Below, piece by piece: positions 12,896 through 24,189 of a stretch of DNA of 64,000 bases (position 1 is its first letter; each line of letters begins with the position of its first letter). The translations under genes and the position numbers were made by a program. Origin of the DNA: Rapana venosa (taxonomy: Eukaryota; Mollusca; Gastropoda; Neogastropoda; Muricidae); NCBI GenBank assembly GCA_028751875.1, contig CM054167.1:29207442-29271441 (forward strand). The letters run 5' to 3'. The notes under the pieces are model-generated. The model saw only the letters and a list, made by a program, of their open reading frames with translations. It was not told the origin of the DNA and searched no databases.

Positions 12896-13330
12896 CCACA
12901 TATATAAATATATATATATATATTTTATTTTTATATATATATAATTTTTTTTTTGGAGGGGGGGGGGGGGGGGGATTGCAAAGTAAAAGTGGAAAAGTAA
13001 CCCAACTACTTAGGTTAAAAGATGACATGATTATGTCAGCTGGTGTGAGAAAACAATGGAAAGGGATAATATAACGAGACTGCCTGTGACTCAGCCATTG
13101 TTAAATCAGTGTGTTTGAAGAACAAACCTATGAACTTTCAAAAATGAGAGTTAAAGACTTAGCACTGTATTACCAGACGGCAAGCTGTGTGCACATACCT
13201 GTAGATTGCCGATTAGTTTTTTTTAGTTTTTTTTTTTGTTTTTTTTTGCTGCCTCATCTTCTGACGACCCCCGTCCTACTGTTCCCACGCCGCTCATTCC
13301 AATCTCCCCGCCACAACCACACCCAGATTT

Positions 13331-14710
13331 GTTATGTCTCATCCTCAGGGTCAGAGGTCCACAGGGAGCCCATCACTATCAGGCCGCCGTGGGGCCACCA
13401 GCCAGAGGGGCCCTGCACTGCTGCTGGGTCACTTTGGTGGTGTTCAGTGGTGCCTGTTCTGAGCTAACACACGCAGGACAACACCTACTAAGCCCCCTAC
13501 TAACGACAGTATTAGCTCAGTCGCGGAGTCAGACTGAGTGAGTTTAACGACCGTCCCCCGCGAACCCCCAACCCCAAAGGCTTTGACACAAACTCACCAC
13601 AGGCACAGAAGTGTATGGGCAAACCGAATCTGAGGTCACCATGAGACCAGAGAAACCGGGCCACCGAATCAGAGGCAATTTTTTTAATGCATGATGATCA
13701 ATGACAATGAGGATGACGTAATGATGCTGCTGTGGAAGTGCATATGCTTTGAGACTACTTTACAGGGTTGTACTCTAGAATACTATCATAATATATCGCG
13801 CGGCGGATGAACCGGGCCAAGAGATAACCCAGGACACCTGCGGTGTTTGGTCAGGTAATTGAGCAACACTGCTCAGACTCGCCATCCGTTAAGTGGATTG
13901 AAGCTCGCTGTGTGGTCCCAGTCTTACCACTGAGCCACAGCACACTCACTCGGGTAGGAGGCAGGCCTCGGGAGTCCGAAAAATCCTATGACTTCTTATG
14001 GGAGCGAAGAACCCGGGCGACCTTCCAGTCCGTAACGCATCCCAAGGGCGCTACCCAGACTGCTCCATGGCTGGAGTGGGTAAGCCGATTTAGTTTTTGT
14101 GGGAGGTGTGAGAATAATATTTGTAGACACTGATCCATGTTACTCTGGGTTAGTGGAAGATGAGAAGGAGAAAGTAATGTTTATAGGTGAGTTGATTGTG
14201 GGTAAGTGCGTAGGCACATGGTGCATCATGGGATACATTTTTCAGATGAGGGATTATAATAGGTGGCGACCATTTGTTTAGTTTTAAGTAAGATTTTTAT
14301 TTATGAAATTGGCGCTTTAAGGAGTGCACCATTTCTTTCAGGTGTCTAGAAGTTTTGTTTTAATTATTATGAATTTTGAGCTATAATGAGTGGACCATTT
14401 GTTCGTTTTGTATTTTTTTTTAATTTATGAATTGAGCTTTAATGGAGTGGCACCATTTGGGTTTCCGTTTGGGATTTTTGTTTTTTCTCATGATTTGTGC
14501 TTTAATGTGTGCACCCTTTGTTCAGTTTTAAATAAGTTTTTGTATCATTGATGGTGAGGCTTTATGAGTGCCGACCCTTTGTTCAGTTTTAAATAAGATT
14601 TTTATCATGAAGTTGATGCTTTACTCAGTTTTAAAAAGTATCTTATTTTTAACATGGGACTTTTTTTATGTATTTGTTGTGTCCATGTTTGGAAGTTTTT
14701 TAAAATGCAG
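13331..14710. other. Upstream of the UROD exons: no recognisable gene
   Basis: Fairly GC-rich to about 14100, then T-rich with several loosely similar units at 14330-14640 around TTTTAAATAAGATTTTTAT. UROD exon 1 and the promoter could lie here, or further upstream, but I could not identify a start codon or a donor with confidence. Indel noise is high. Confidence 0.5.
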
Positions 14711-14851
14711 ATTCTGGAACTTTGGTGTGTGAGGCCCTTCCACTCCCCTGAAAAACACCCTTCTGTTGCGGAGCTGCCAGAGGGGGAGAGATAGCGAACG
14801 AAAAGGTGGGGCCTGTTGTGGGTCATGCGGAAGGAGGCCGCTATTTACCAG
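14711..14851 (+). CDS. UROD: Uroporphyrinogen decarboxylase, exon 2 (indel-damaged)
   Basis: This is the N-terminal part of UROD, which makes coproporphyrinogen from uroporphyrinogen in the cytosol. Across frames one can read LKN, then LLLR, a GE, then PV..VMR and GRYLP, matching the family order LKND..LLRAARGE..PVWVMRQAGRYLPE. The two arginines of the MRQAGRY box (Arg37 and Arg41 in human) bind substrate carboxylates and are both readable. One extra T precedes GTGGGTCATG and about one base is missing in the CAGGCAGG-like part, so no single frame is open. The exon ends CCAG|GTAACT in phase 1, and the next exon starts with AG, giving the conserved glutamate. The acceptor at 14710 (AAAATGCAG) is a best guess. 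I suspect assembly error rather than a broken gene. Confidence 0.75.
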
Positions 14852-16410
14852 GTAACTTGGTTTACTGTGTTAGGATACCTCTGGTGGTTACTGTGGTTAG
14901 GGTAACTCTGGTGGTTACTGTTGTTAGGTAACTCTGGGTGGTTACTGTTGTTTAGGTAACTCTGAGGTGGTTATGTTGTTAGATAAAACTCTGTGGATAT
15001 GTTGTTAGGGGTAAAAACTCTGTGGTTACTTTGTTAGGTAAACTCTGTGGTGGTTATGTTGGTTAGATAACTCTGGTTACTGTTGTTAGGTAACTGCTTT
15101 GGTGGTATACTGGTTGTTAGGTAACTCTGTTGGTGGTTTACTGTGTTAGATAAACTCTGGTTTACTGTTTGTTGGGGTAAAACTTGGTTACTTGTTGTTA
15201 GGTAACTCAGTGGTTACTTTGTTAGGTAATCTATAGTGGTGGTTACTGTTGTTAGGAATAAACAACTCTTTGGTACTGTTGTTAGGTAACTCTGGTTATG
15301 TTGTTGGTTCACTCAGTGGTGTTCTGTGTTAGGTAAATCGTGGTGGTTACTGTTGTGTTAGATAACTCTGTGGTTACTGGGTTGTATAGGTAAAACTCTT
15401 GGTGGTTACTAGTTGTTAGGTAACTCTGTGGTTACTGGTTGTTAGAGAGAAACTTGGTTACTGTTGTTAGATAACTCTGGGGTTTTAACTGTTGTTAAGA
15501 TAGACTGCTTGTGGTTACTGGTTGTTAGGTAAAACTCTGTGGTTACTGTTGTTGAGTAACTTCGTGTAGTGGTCTCTGTTGTTAGATAACGTCTGTGGGT
15601 ACTGTTGTTAGGTAACTCCTGGGGTTACTGTTGTTAGATGAACTTAGGGGGGTACTTGTTGTTAAGGTAGAACTCTGTGTTACTGGTGTTTAGATAACTG
15701 CTGGGACTGTTGTTAGATAACTCTGTGGTTTCTGTTGTTAGATAACGATGGGTTCTGTTGTTGGTAAACTCTGTGGGTTTTTTATGTTGTTAGATAACTC
15801 TGGTATTGTTGTTAGGTAACTCTGTTGTTACTGTTGTTAGATAATGACTGGTTACTGTTGTTAGGTAACTACGAGGGGTAACTGTTGTTAGGTAAAACTG
15901 TGGTTTAACTGCTTGTTAGGTAAAACTCTGTGGTTACTGTGTGTTAGATAACTCGGGGTATACGGTTGTTAGGAACTCTGTGGTTACTGTTGTTAGGTAA
16001 CTCTGTGGTTACTGTTGTTAGGTAACTCTGTGGTTACTGTTGTTAGATAACTGTGGTTACTGTTGTTAGATAACTCTGTGGTTACTGTTGTTAGATAACT
16101 CTGTGGTTACTGTTGTTAGATAACTCTGTGGTTACTGTTGTTAGATAACTATGTGGTTACTGTTGTTAGGTAACTCTGTGGTTACTGTTGTTAGATAACT
16201 CGTGTGATTTACTGTTGTTTAGATAAAACTCTGTTGTTCTGTTCGTGAGATAGCTCTCGTGGTTTTCTGGTGGTTAGATAACTAGGTGGTTACTGTTGTT
16301 AGGTACTCTGTGGTTACTGTTGTTAGATAACTCTGTGGTTTAGTGTTGTTAATAACTCTGTTGGTGTACTGTTGTTAGATAACTTCTGTGGTTCTGTTGT
16401 TAGATAAATA
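14852..16410. repeat. Minisatellite seeded at the exon 2 donor (about 25-bp unit)
   Basis: Starts directly at the exon 2 5' splice site. The unit core is TTACTGTTGTTAGGTAACTC, matching the real junction sequence that runs AGGTAACTTGG into TTTACTG. There are about 55-60 noisy copies, cleanest at 15970-16200. Each GTTAGGTAACT block is a copy of an AG|GTAACT donor. Homopolymer noise is heavy, especially 14850-15950. Confidence 0.85.
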
Positions 16411-16479
16411 AGATGGTGTAAATTTACTACGTGGTTATTTCATTATAAATTTACAACTGGTCAGCTGTAATTAGGATTA

Positions 16480-17076
16480 ATTGAACTTTTTTGCCAGGGT
16501 AGTGCTACAAGTGGTATATTGTTTTACCACTGGGTTACTTGGTCTAGGTGTTAGATAATTGATGTTTACCAGGTGTTGACTTGTGATAAATGGATGAGTG
16601 TAACCAGGTTGAGTACTGTGATAAATGTGATGTTTACCAGGTTGAAGTACTGTGATAAATTGTGATTACCACGTGATTACTGGATAAATTGATGTGTTTT
16701 ACCAAGGTTAAATTACTGTTGGATTAAAGATTAAATTGGATGTTTCCAGGTTGAAGTACGGAGGCATGTCTCCGATCAGTTTTGAATAGTACTGTGGATA
16801 AAATTGATGTTTACAGGTTAGTACTGTGATAAGATTGGGTAGGTTTACCAGGTTGATACTGTGATTAAAAATTGGTGAGTTTACCAGGTTTAGTACAGTG
16901 ATAAAATTGATGTTTAACCAGGGTGAGTACTGTGATAAGATTGATGTATAACCCAGGTGTAGAGAGGTACTGTGGATAAATTGGATGGTTTGCCAGGTTC
17001 TGAGATGTACTGTGATAAAATTGGATTTTTAGCAGGTGTAAGTACGCTGTGATAGAAAATGGATGTTTACCAGGTT
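16480..17076. repeat. Second minisatellite with the exon 2 end (about 32-bp unit)
   Basis: Unit core GATGTTTACCAGGTTGAGTA followed by CTGTGATAAATT. The block TTTACCAGGT is the last coding bases and donor of exon 2 (TATTTACCAG|GT). It continues after an insertion, at 17621-17660. Confidence 0.75.
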
Positions 17077-17620
17077 AACCCCTCTTGATCGCCCCGGCTC
17101 GGCCGCAGCCGACGAGTGACGGAGGGCTGCCGCTAGAGTTCCGTTACGACCGCAGGAGCTGGGACAGTTGGTGCTGCCCACGTGGGCATGTTTACTTTTC
17201 CATCCACACACTAGATCTCGTGGTTTTTTTTGCAACGAGACTATGTGGTCTGAAAATTGGATTGGGGCGGTTGCCGGGAGGGTGTCAGAGGATGCAGTGA
17301 TAAACTTTAGGAGCACCAACATGCGTTGGTTGGGGAGGGAAGGAAGAGAATAGACAGCCAGCAAAGACGAGGACAGAAGAACGATTTTCAATGGCAGTGG
17401 GATGTGGCGGAAGAAAAATGGCGTTTGTTTGCTTTCGTAGCTGGCGACGATTCATGACTGGATTGCTTCCCCACCCTCCTTGTTGCATAATCAGAGGCAA
17501 ATTCCGACCCTCTACGTAAATCGCCATGTCCTATCACCCTGGCTAAAGGTATAGGCAAAGAATTCAGAAATCTAACGCTGGCGAGTTTTAGTCTGTAGAA
17601 TCCAACAAACAAGAGGGTTT
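17077..17620. mobile_element. Insertion of about 540 bp inside the minisatellite
   Basis: Unrelated GC-richer sequence interrupts the 32-bp array, which resumes at 17621. The ends look inversely related: AACCCCTCTTG at 17077 and CAAGAGGGTT at 17610. It holds a stretch near 17524-17555 resembling a LINE 3' region (CCATGTCCTATCACCCTG). It could be a small DNA transposon or a composite. Family unknown. Confidence 0.45.
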
Positions 17621-17639
17621 ATTACTGTGATAAATTGAT

Positions 17640-18200
17640 GTTTACCAGGTTAGTACTACAGGGATAATATTAATAATAATGTATGGAATTTAGTACAGCA
17701 ACTTGAAATCTTGTAAAACAAACAATCAAAGCCGCTTACATGCAAATTTCATTTACCACACATGGTAAGTAGAACATAGATAATAAGTGGTAGAACGTTG
17801 TTGTGATGAAGTATTTCTTCAAATTAAGAGGGGCTGGACTGAGATGAAGTTTGTACAAGATGGAGCTTAGATGGAAAACAGCTTTTTTTTTGCTTGATGC
17901 TGTAAGTGAGAATTCTTTTGCAGTTCGTTGATTCTAGAATGTGTCCTTGTGGGGATTCCTGGCATTTATAGAAGAAAATTGCTAGGGCAAAACGATGTGG
18001 CAGTGTGCCCAAAACAGACGCAAAAATAAATCAATGGACAGCGTGTTTTTGAACAAAAACAGTGCGCCACCGACACTGCCGTTTGTTGATAGTTCTCTAG
18101 AATTAGCCCACTATGATAGGTTGCTATTAAGCCGCAAAGTTCTCCGATGATGGCTGCTGGTTGGCTAGGCACCTAACTTTTGGAGACCAAATCACAAAAA
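17640..18200 (-). mobile_element. CR1-like LINE 3' fragment
   Basis: On the plus strand AATAATAATGTATGGAATTT is followed by CTTGAAATCTTGTAAAACAA, the reverse complement of the LINE 3' tail also seen at 51372 and 63460. Short minus-strand peptide frames continue to about 18170. 5'-truncated. Confidence 0.6.
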
Positions 18201-18229
18201 AACTTGTAGTTCGTCCTTGTCCAGGGGGG

Positions 18230-19375
18230 ACAGTTGTAAGGACGTGTGGTCCAGTGCCTTGTTTTTCCCGTCAAAGGACAAAGTTGTGGACATGTTAGGG
18301 TGCCTTTGTTTTTCCAAAGGACAAAGTGTGTGTGGACGTGTCGAGGGCCTTTGTTTTCCCAAAAGGTGAGACAAAGTTGTGTGGATGTGCCAGGAAGTGC
18401 TAGTTTTTTGCAAAGACCAAGTTGTTGTGAGTTGTCAGTATGCTGCCTTTGTTTTTCCAAAGACAAGAGTTTGATGGCTGTCGTGGCCAGTGCCTATGTT
18501 TTTACCAAAGACCAAAGTGTTGATATGAGTTTGGCAGTGGCCTGTGTGTTTTACCAAAGGACAAAGTGGTGATTGACCAGGTCCAGTGCCTTTGTTTTTC
18601 CAAAGACAGCTGTATGACATGTCAGTGCCTTTGTTTTTCCAAAGACAAAGTTGTGTGACGTGTCAGTGCCTTTGTTTTTCCAAAGACAAAGTTGTGTGAT
18701 GTGCCAGTGCCTTTGTTTTTCCAAAGACAGTTGTGTGACATGTCAGTGGCTTTGTTTTTCCAAAGACAAAGTTGTATGACATGTCAGTGCCTTTGTTTTT
18801 CCAAAGACAAAGTTGTGTGACGTGTCAGTGCCTTTGTTTTTCCAAAGACAAAGCTGTATGACATGTCAGTGCCTTTGTTTTTCCAAAGACAGTTTTGTGA
18901 CGTGTCAGTGCCTTTGTTTTTCCAAAGACATCTGTATGACATGTCAGTGCCTTTGTTTTTCCAAAGACAAAGTTGTATGACGTGTCGGTGCCTGTGGCTT
19001 TCCAAAGACAGCTGTATGACGTGTCAGTGCCTTTGTTTTTCCAAAGACAAAGTTGTGTGACATGTCAGTGCCTTTGTTTTTCCAAAGACAAAGTTCTATG
19101 ACGTGTCGGTGCCTGTGGCTTTCCAAAGACAAAGTTGTATGACGTGTCAGTGCCTTTGTTTTTTCAAAGACAAAGTTGTGTGATGTGTCAGTGCCTTTGT
19201 TTTTCCAAAGACAGTTGTGTGACGTGTCAGTGCCTTTGTTTTTTTCAAAGACAAAGTTGTGTGACATGTCAGTGCCTTTGTTTTTCCAAAGACAAAGTTG
19301 TATGACGTGTCAGTGCCTTTGTTTTTCCAAAGACAGCTGTATGACGTGTCAGTGCCTTTGTTTTTCAGAATTCAA
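18230..19375. repeat. Minisatellite upstream of exon 3, acceptor-less unit (about 41 bp)
   Basis: Unit core GTGCCTTTGTTTTTCCAAAG, then ACAAAGTTGTGTGACRTGTCA, about 26 copies, noisy before 18600. It is the diverged outer part of the array that follows. The TTTTTC tract and AAAG are kept, but the CAG acceptor of the inner units is replaced by CCAAAG. Frames reading through it are artefacts. Confidence 0.9.
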
Positions 19376-21052
19376 AGATAATATGTGAAGTGTCAGTGCT
19401 TTTTCAGAGTACAAAGATATGTGAAGTGTTGATGCTTTTTCAGAGTACAAAGATATGTGAAGTATCAGTGCTTTGTTTTTCAGAATACAAAGATATGTGA
19501 ATTGTCAGTGCCTTTGTTTTTCAGAGTACAAAGATAATATGTGAAGTGTCAATGCTTTGTTTTTCATAGTACAAATATAATATGTGAAGTGTCAGTGCTT
19601 TTTCAGAATACAAAGATATAGTGAAGTGTCAGTGCTTTGTTTTTCAGAGTACAAAGATAATATGTGAAGTGTCAGTGCTTTGTTTTTCAGAGTACAAAGA
19701 TAATATGTGAAGTGTCAGTGCTTTGTTTTTCAGAGTACAAAGATATGTGAAGTGTCAATGTTTTTTCAGAGTACAAAGATTTTTGAAGTGTCAGTGCTTT
19801 TTCAGAATACAAAGATATGTGAAGTGTCAGTGCTTTTTCAGAATACAAAATACAAAAACGTGTAAACTGTCAGTGCTATTTCAGAATACAAAGATGTTGG
19901 AAGTGTCAGTGCCTTGTTTTTCAGAGTACAAAGATATGTGAAGTGTCAGTGCTTTTTCAGAGTACAAAGATATGTGAATTGTCAATGCTTTTTCAGAGTA
20001 CAAAGATATGTGAATTGTCAGTGCTTTGTTTTTCAGAGTACAAAGATATGTGAAGTGTCAGTGCTTTTTCAGAGTACAAAGATATGTGAATTGTCAATGC
20101 TTTTTCAGAGTACAAAGATATGTGAAGTGTCAGTGCTTTGTTTTTCAGAGTACAAAGATATATGAAGTGTCAGTGTTTTTTCAGAGTACAAAGATATATG
20201 AAGTGTCAGTGCTTTGTTTTTCAGAATACAAAGATGTTTGAAGTGCCAGTGCTTTGTTTTTCATAGTACAAAGATATGTGAATTGTCAGTGCTTTGTTTT
20301 TCAGAGTACAAAGATATGTGAATTGTCAATGCTTTTTCAGAATACAAAGATATATGAAGTGTCAGTGCTTTGTTTTTCAGAGTACAACGATAATATGTGA
20401 AGTGTCAATGCTTTTTCAGAGTACAAAGATATGTGAAGTGTCAGTGCTTTGTTTTTCAGAGTAGAAAGATATGTGAAGTGTCAGTGTTATTTCAAAGTAC
20501 AAAGATATATGAAGTGTCAGTGCTTTGTTTTTCAGAGTACAAAGATGTTTGAAGTGCCAGTGCTTCGTTTTTCAGAGTACAAAGATATGTGAATTGTCAG
20601 TGCCTTTGTTTTTCAGAGTACAAATATATGTGAATTGTCAATGTTTTGTTTTTCAGAGTACAATGATAATATGTGAAGTGTCAATGCTTTTTCAGAGTAC
20701 AAAGATATATGAAGTGTCAGTGCTTTGTTTTTCAGAGTACAAAGATATAAGAAGTGTCAGTGCTTTGTTTTTCAGAGTGCAAAGATATGTGAATTGTCAG
20801 TGCCTTTGTTTTTCAGAGTACAAATATATGTGAATTGTCAATGCTTTTTCAGAGTACAAAGATATATGAAGTGTCAGTGCTTTGTTTTTCAGAGTACAAA
20901 GATATGTGAATTGTCAGTGCTTTGTTTTTCAGAGTACAAAGATATGTGAAGTGTCAGTGCTTTGTTTTTCAGAGTACAAAGATATATGAAGTGTCAGTGC
21001 TTTGTTTTTCAGAGTACAAAGATATATGAAGTGTCAGTGCTTTGTTTTTCAG
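19376..21052. repeat. Minisatellite built from the exon 3 acceptor (about 33/40-bp units)
   Basis: The unit core TTTTTCAGAGTACAAAGATA is followed by TGTGAAGTGTCAGTGC. The array runs directly into exon 3, whose true acceptor and first bases are TTTTTCAG|AGTACAAAG. Some 45 copies therefore carry an intact copy of the polypyrimidine tract, AG and first ten exon bases. Two unit lengths alternate, with TGCTTTTTCAG or TGCTTTGTTTTTCAG. Confidence 0.95.
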
Positions 21053-21132
21053 AGTACAAAGCTGCCAAAGGAGACACTAAGTTTTTCGCCACCTGCAGAA
21101 ACCCACAGCTTGTCAGTGAATTAACAATACAG
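21053..21132 (+). CDS. UROD: Uroporphyrinogen decarboxylase, exon 3
   Basis: 80 nt: two bases completing the glutamate codon begun in exon 2, then 26 codons reading YKAAKGDTKFFATCRN and PQLVSELTIQ. It aligns with the family segment FRETRAAQDFFSTCRSPE..CELTLQ. The boundaries are TTTTTCAG|AG and ACAG|GTAATT. Phase is 1 in and 0 out, consistent with exons 2 and 4. It is bracketed on both sides by arrays that repeat these same two junctions. Length and reading frame are intact. Confidence 0.92.
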
Positions 21133-23985
21133 GTAATTTGTGTGATATATCAGGGAATTAACAATATAGGTAATTTGTGTGATATATCAGTGCATTAATA
21201 ATACAGGTAATTTGTGTGATATATCTGTGAATTAATAATACTGGTAATTTGTGTGATATTTCAGTGAATTAACTATACAGGTAATTTGTGTTATATGGTA
21301 ATTTGTGTGATATGTCAGTGAATTAGCACTACAGGTAATTTGTGTGATATGTCATTGAATTAATACTGGTAATTGTGTGATAAGTGAATTAACTATTCAG
21401 GTTATTTGTGTGATATGTCAGTGAATTAGCACTACAGGTAATCTGTGTGTTATGTCATTGAATTAATACTGGTAATTGTGTGATAAGTGAATTAACTATA
21501 CAGGTATTTTGTGTGATATGTCAGTGAATTAGCACTACAGGTAATTTGTGTGTTATGTCATTGAATTAATACTGGTAATTGTGTGATAAGTGAATTAACT
21601 ATACAGGTAATTTGTGTGATATGTCAGTGAATTAGCACTACAGGTAATTTGTGTGTTATGTCATTGAATTAACTCATTGAGGTTGAGCTTCAGCACTCTT
21701 TTCCTTTACTGTGACGTGCCGAAGCTAAAGATTCGGCAGACTTACGATTTTTTTTTAAAAAAACACAAAGTAATGGTTAACTCAAGGGAAATTACTCTGG
21801 CCTGTAGGGCAATCATTTTTCTAAACACAGTTGCTTTCCTTGACCATATTTATTTATTTATTTTTTATTCTTTTATATCGAGGATAATGGAATAAGCACT
21901 TATGTGCTTTTTTACATCCATAAGCTTGCCTAGTTTTTATCTGTTGGCCAATTTTCTTTGACATGTCAACAAGTGATATCTTTGGGATTTCAGGCACCCC
22001 AGTGTTATGATTCTTTTTAAAAAAAAGTCTGTTGTACAAAAAGTGAAATCACATGGATTCAGCCAGCTTCAGGGAAGTTTACTTTGGTGCAAAATCATCA
22101 CATTGGTTCAAGGGGACTAGTTGATGAATAGTTTAAACCATTTAAGATACCAACCGTTATTTTCAAAACTTTTTATTTTTCAGCATTCAGTGACATATTT
22201 TGGAAATTTGTAAAAAATAAATGCAGTCATCTATTAAAAAACTGTGAAACAATCTCAAAAGAAGACATTATAAACTTTTCAATGATATATAATGAGTATG
22301 TCATTATTATGTTGGGTAAGTCTGCTGAATTTTTCAAATATAGCCAAAATCATGCGTCACCACAAAAAGGCGGGATCCATTTCACTGCGACTCCAATGAG
22401 TTAATGCTGGTAATTGTGTGATAAGTGAATTAACTATACAGGTAATTTGTGTAGTACATTAGTGAATTGACAACACAGGTATTTTGTGTGATACATCAGT
22501 GAATTAGCACTACAGGCAATTTGTGTGATATGTCAGTGAATTAGCACTACAGGTAATTTGTGTGTTATGTCATTGAATTAATACTGGTAATTGTGTGATA
22601 AGTGAATTAACTATACAGGTAATTTGTGTGATATGTCAGTGAATAAGCACTACAGGTAATTTGTGTGTTGTGTCATTGAATTAATACTGGTAATTGTGTG
22701 ATAAGTGAATTAACTATACAGGTAATTTGTGTGGTACATTAGTGAATTGACAACACAGGTATTTTGTGTGATACATCAGTGAATTAGCACTACAGGTAAT
22801 TTGTGTGATATGTCAGTGAATTAGCACTACAGGTAATTTGTGTGTTATGTCATTGAATTAATACTGGTAATTGTGTGATAAGTGAATTAACTATACAGGT
22901 AATTTGTGTGATATGTCAGTGAATTAGCACTACAGGTAATTTGTGTGATATGTCAGTGAATTAATATTGGTAATTGTGTGATAAGTGAATTAACTATATA
23001 GGTAATCTGTGTGATATGTCAGTGAATTAGCACTACAGGTAATTTGTGTGTTATGTCATTGAATTAATACTGGTAATTGTGTGATAAGTGAATTACCTAT
23101 ACAGGTTATTTGTGTGATATGTCAATGAATTAGCACTACAGGTAATTTGTGTGTTATGTCATTGAATTAATACTGGTAATTGTGTGATAAGTGAATTAGC
23201 ACTACAGGTATTTTGTGTGATATGTCAGTGAATTAGCACTACAGGTAATTTGTGTGTTATGTCATTGAATTAATACTGGTAATTGTGTGATAAGTGAATT
23301 AACTATACAGGTAATTTGTGTGGTACATTAGTGAATTGACAACACAGGTATTTTGTGTGATATATCAGTGAATTAGCACTACAGGTAATTTGTGTGATAT
23401 GTCAGTGAATTAGCACTACAGGTAATATGTGTGTTATGTCATTGAATTAATACTGGTAATTGTGTGATAAGTGAATTAACTATACAGGTAATTTGTGTAG
23501 TACATTAGTGAATTGACAACACAGGTATTTTGTGTGATATATCAGTGAATTAGCACTACAGGTGATTTGTGTGGTATATCAGTGAATTAATAATGCAGGT
23601 AATTTGTGTGATATATCAGCAAATTAGCATTACATATAATTTGTGTTATATATCAATAAATTAGCATAATATATATATATATATGTATATGTATGTATGT
23701 ACATATATAATTTGTGTGATATATCAGTCAATTTTTTTTTAAAAACCCAGGTAATTGGTGTGATCTATCAGTGAATTAACAATACAGGTAATTTGTTTGC
23801 TATGTCTGAATTAACAATGCAGTTAATTGTGTGATATATCAATGAATAATTATTATCAATGCAGGTAATAAATGTGTGATATGTCAGTGAATGAACAGTA
23901 CAGGTAAAAATGTGTGATGTATCATTGAATCAGCAATGCAGGTAATAAATGTGTGATATACCAGTGAGTTAACAATAATTATAGG
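21108..23985. repeat. Minisatellite built from the exon 3 donor
   Basis: The last exon bases and donor, GTCAGTGAATTAACAATACAG|GTAATT in the gene, reappear as units with the core GAATTAACTATACAGGTAAT followed by TTGTGTGATATGTCA. The array runs for about 2.1 kb, interrupted by a MITE (21673-22400). From 21300 a higher-order unit of about 100 bp appears, alternating ACTACAGGTAATTTGTGTG with AATACTGGTAATTGTGTG forms. Near 23660-23710 it degenerates into an AT/GT tract. Each ACAG|GTAATTTG is a copy of the true 5' splice site. Confidence 0.95.
21673..22400. mobile_element. TTAA-flanked MITE (piggyBac-like), copy 1
   Basis: Flanked by TTAA at 21669-21672 and 22401-22404. The ends are CTCATTGAGG and, inverted, CTCATTGGAG. 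Array sequence continues across it, so the empty site is visible (CATTGAATTAATACTGG in other units). No transposase is encoded, so it is non-autonomous. A related copy is at 28306-29440. The TTAA target suggests the piggyBac superfamily, but the ends are not diagnostic. It holds a reversed SINE tail at about 21850-21920. Confidence 0.8.
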
Positions 23986-24189
23986 TCTCTCCTGTTGGCG
24001 TCACAGAGTTTGGCACTAACCACCACAACCAATGAGAGTGGCAGGATCCTCCTTGCTCCGGCCTTCGTTTTCTGGCCCTGCTGCTGACTTCATGGATTCT
24101 CATGCCGCCACAGGAGTCGGTGATGTTGCTGCTGCCAGTGAGAGAAGCTGGGGGTAGTCTGCCTGTTTTTCTTTTGCCCTCAGTCTTGC

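Larger units (their letters stand above)
9317..13330. repeat. Segmental duplicate, copy B
   Basis: Second copy of the segment at 1-3986, same orientation. It starts further upstream in the recombinase region and continues past the point where copy A meets the gap. It has more homopolymer losses and gains than copy A, consistent with an unpolished or alternative-haplotype sequence. Confidence 0.9.

Noticed and set aside
19723..20949. Frames reading FFRVQRYVKCQC over and over, a possible repeat protein
   Set aside because: They arise from the acceptor array before exon 3. The units are 33 or 40 bp and the frame is not kept.
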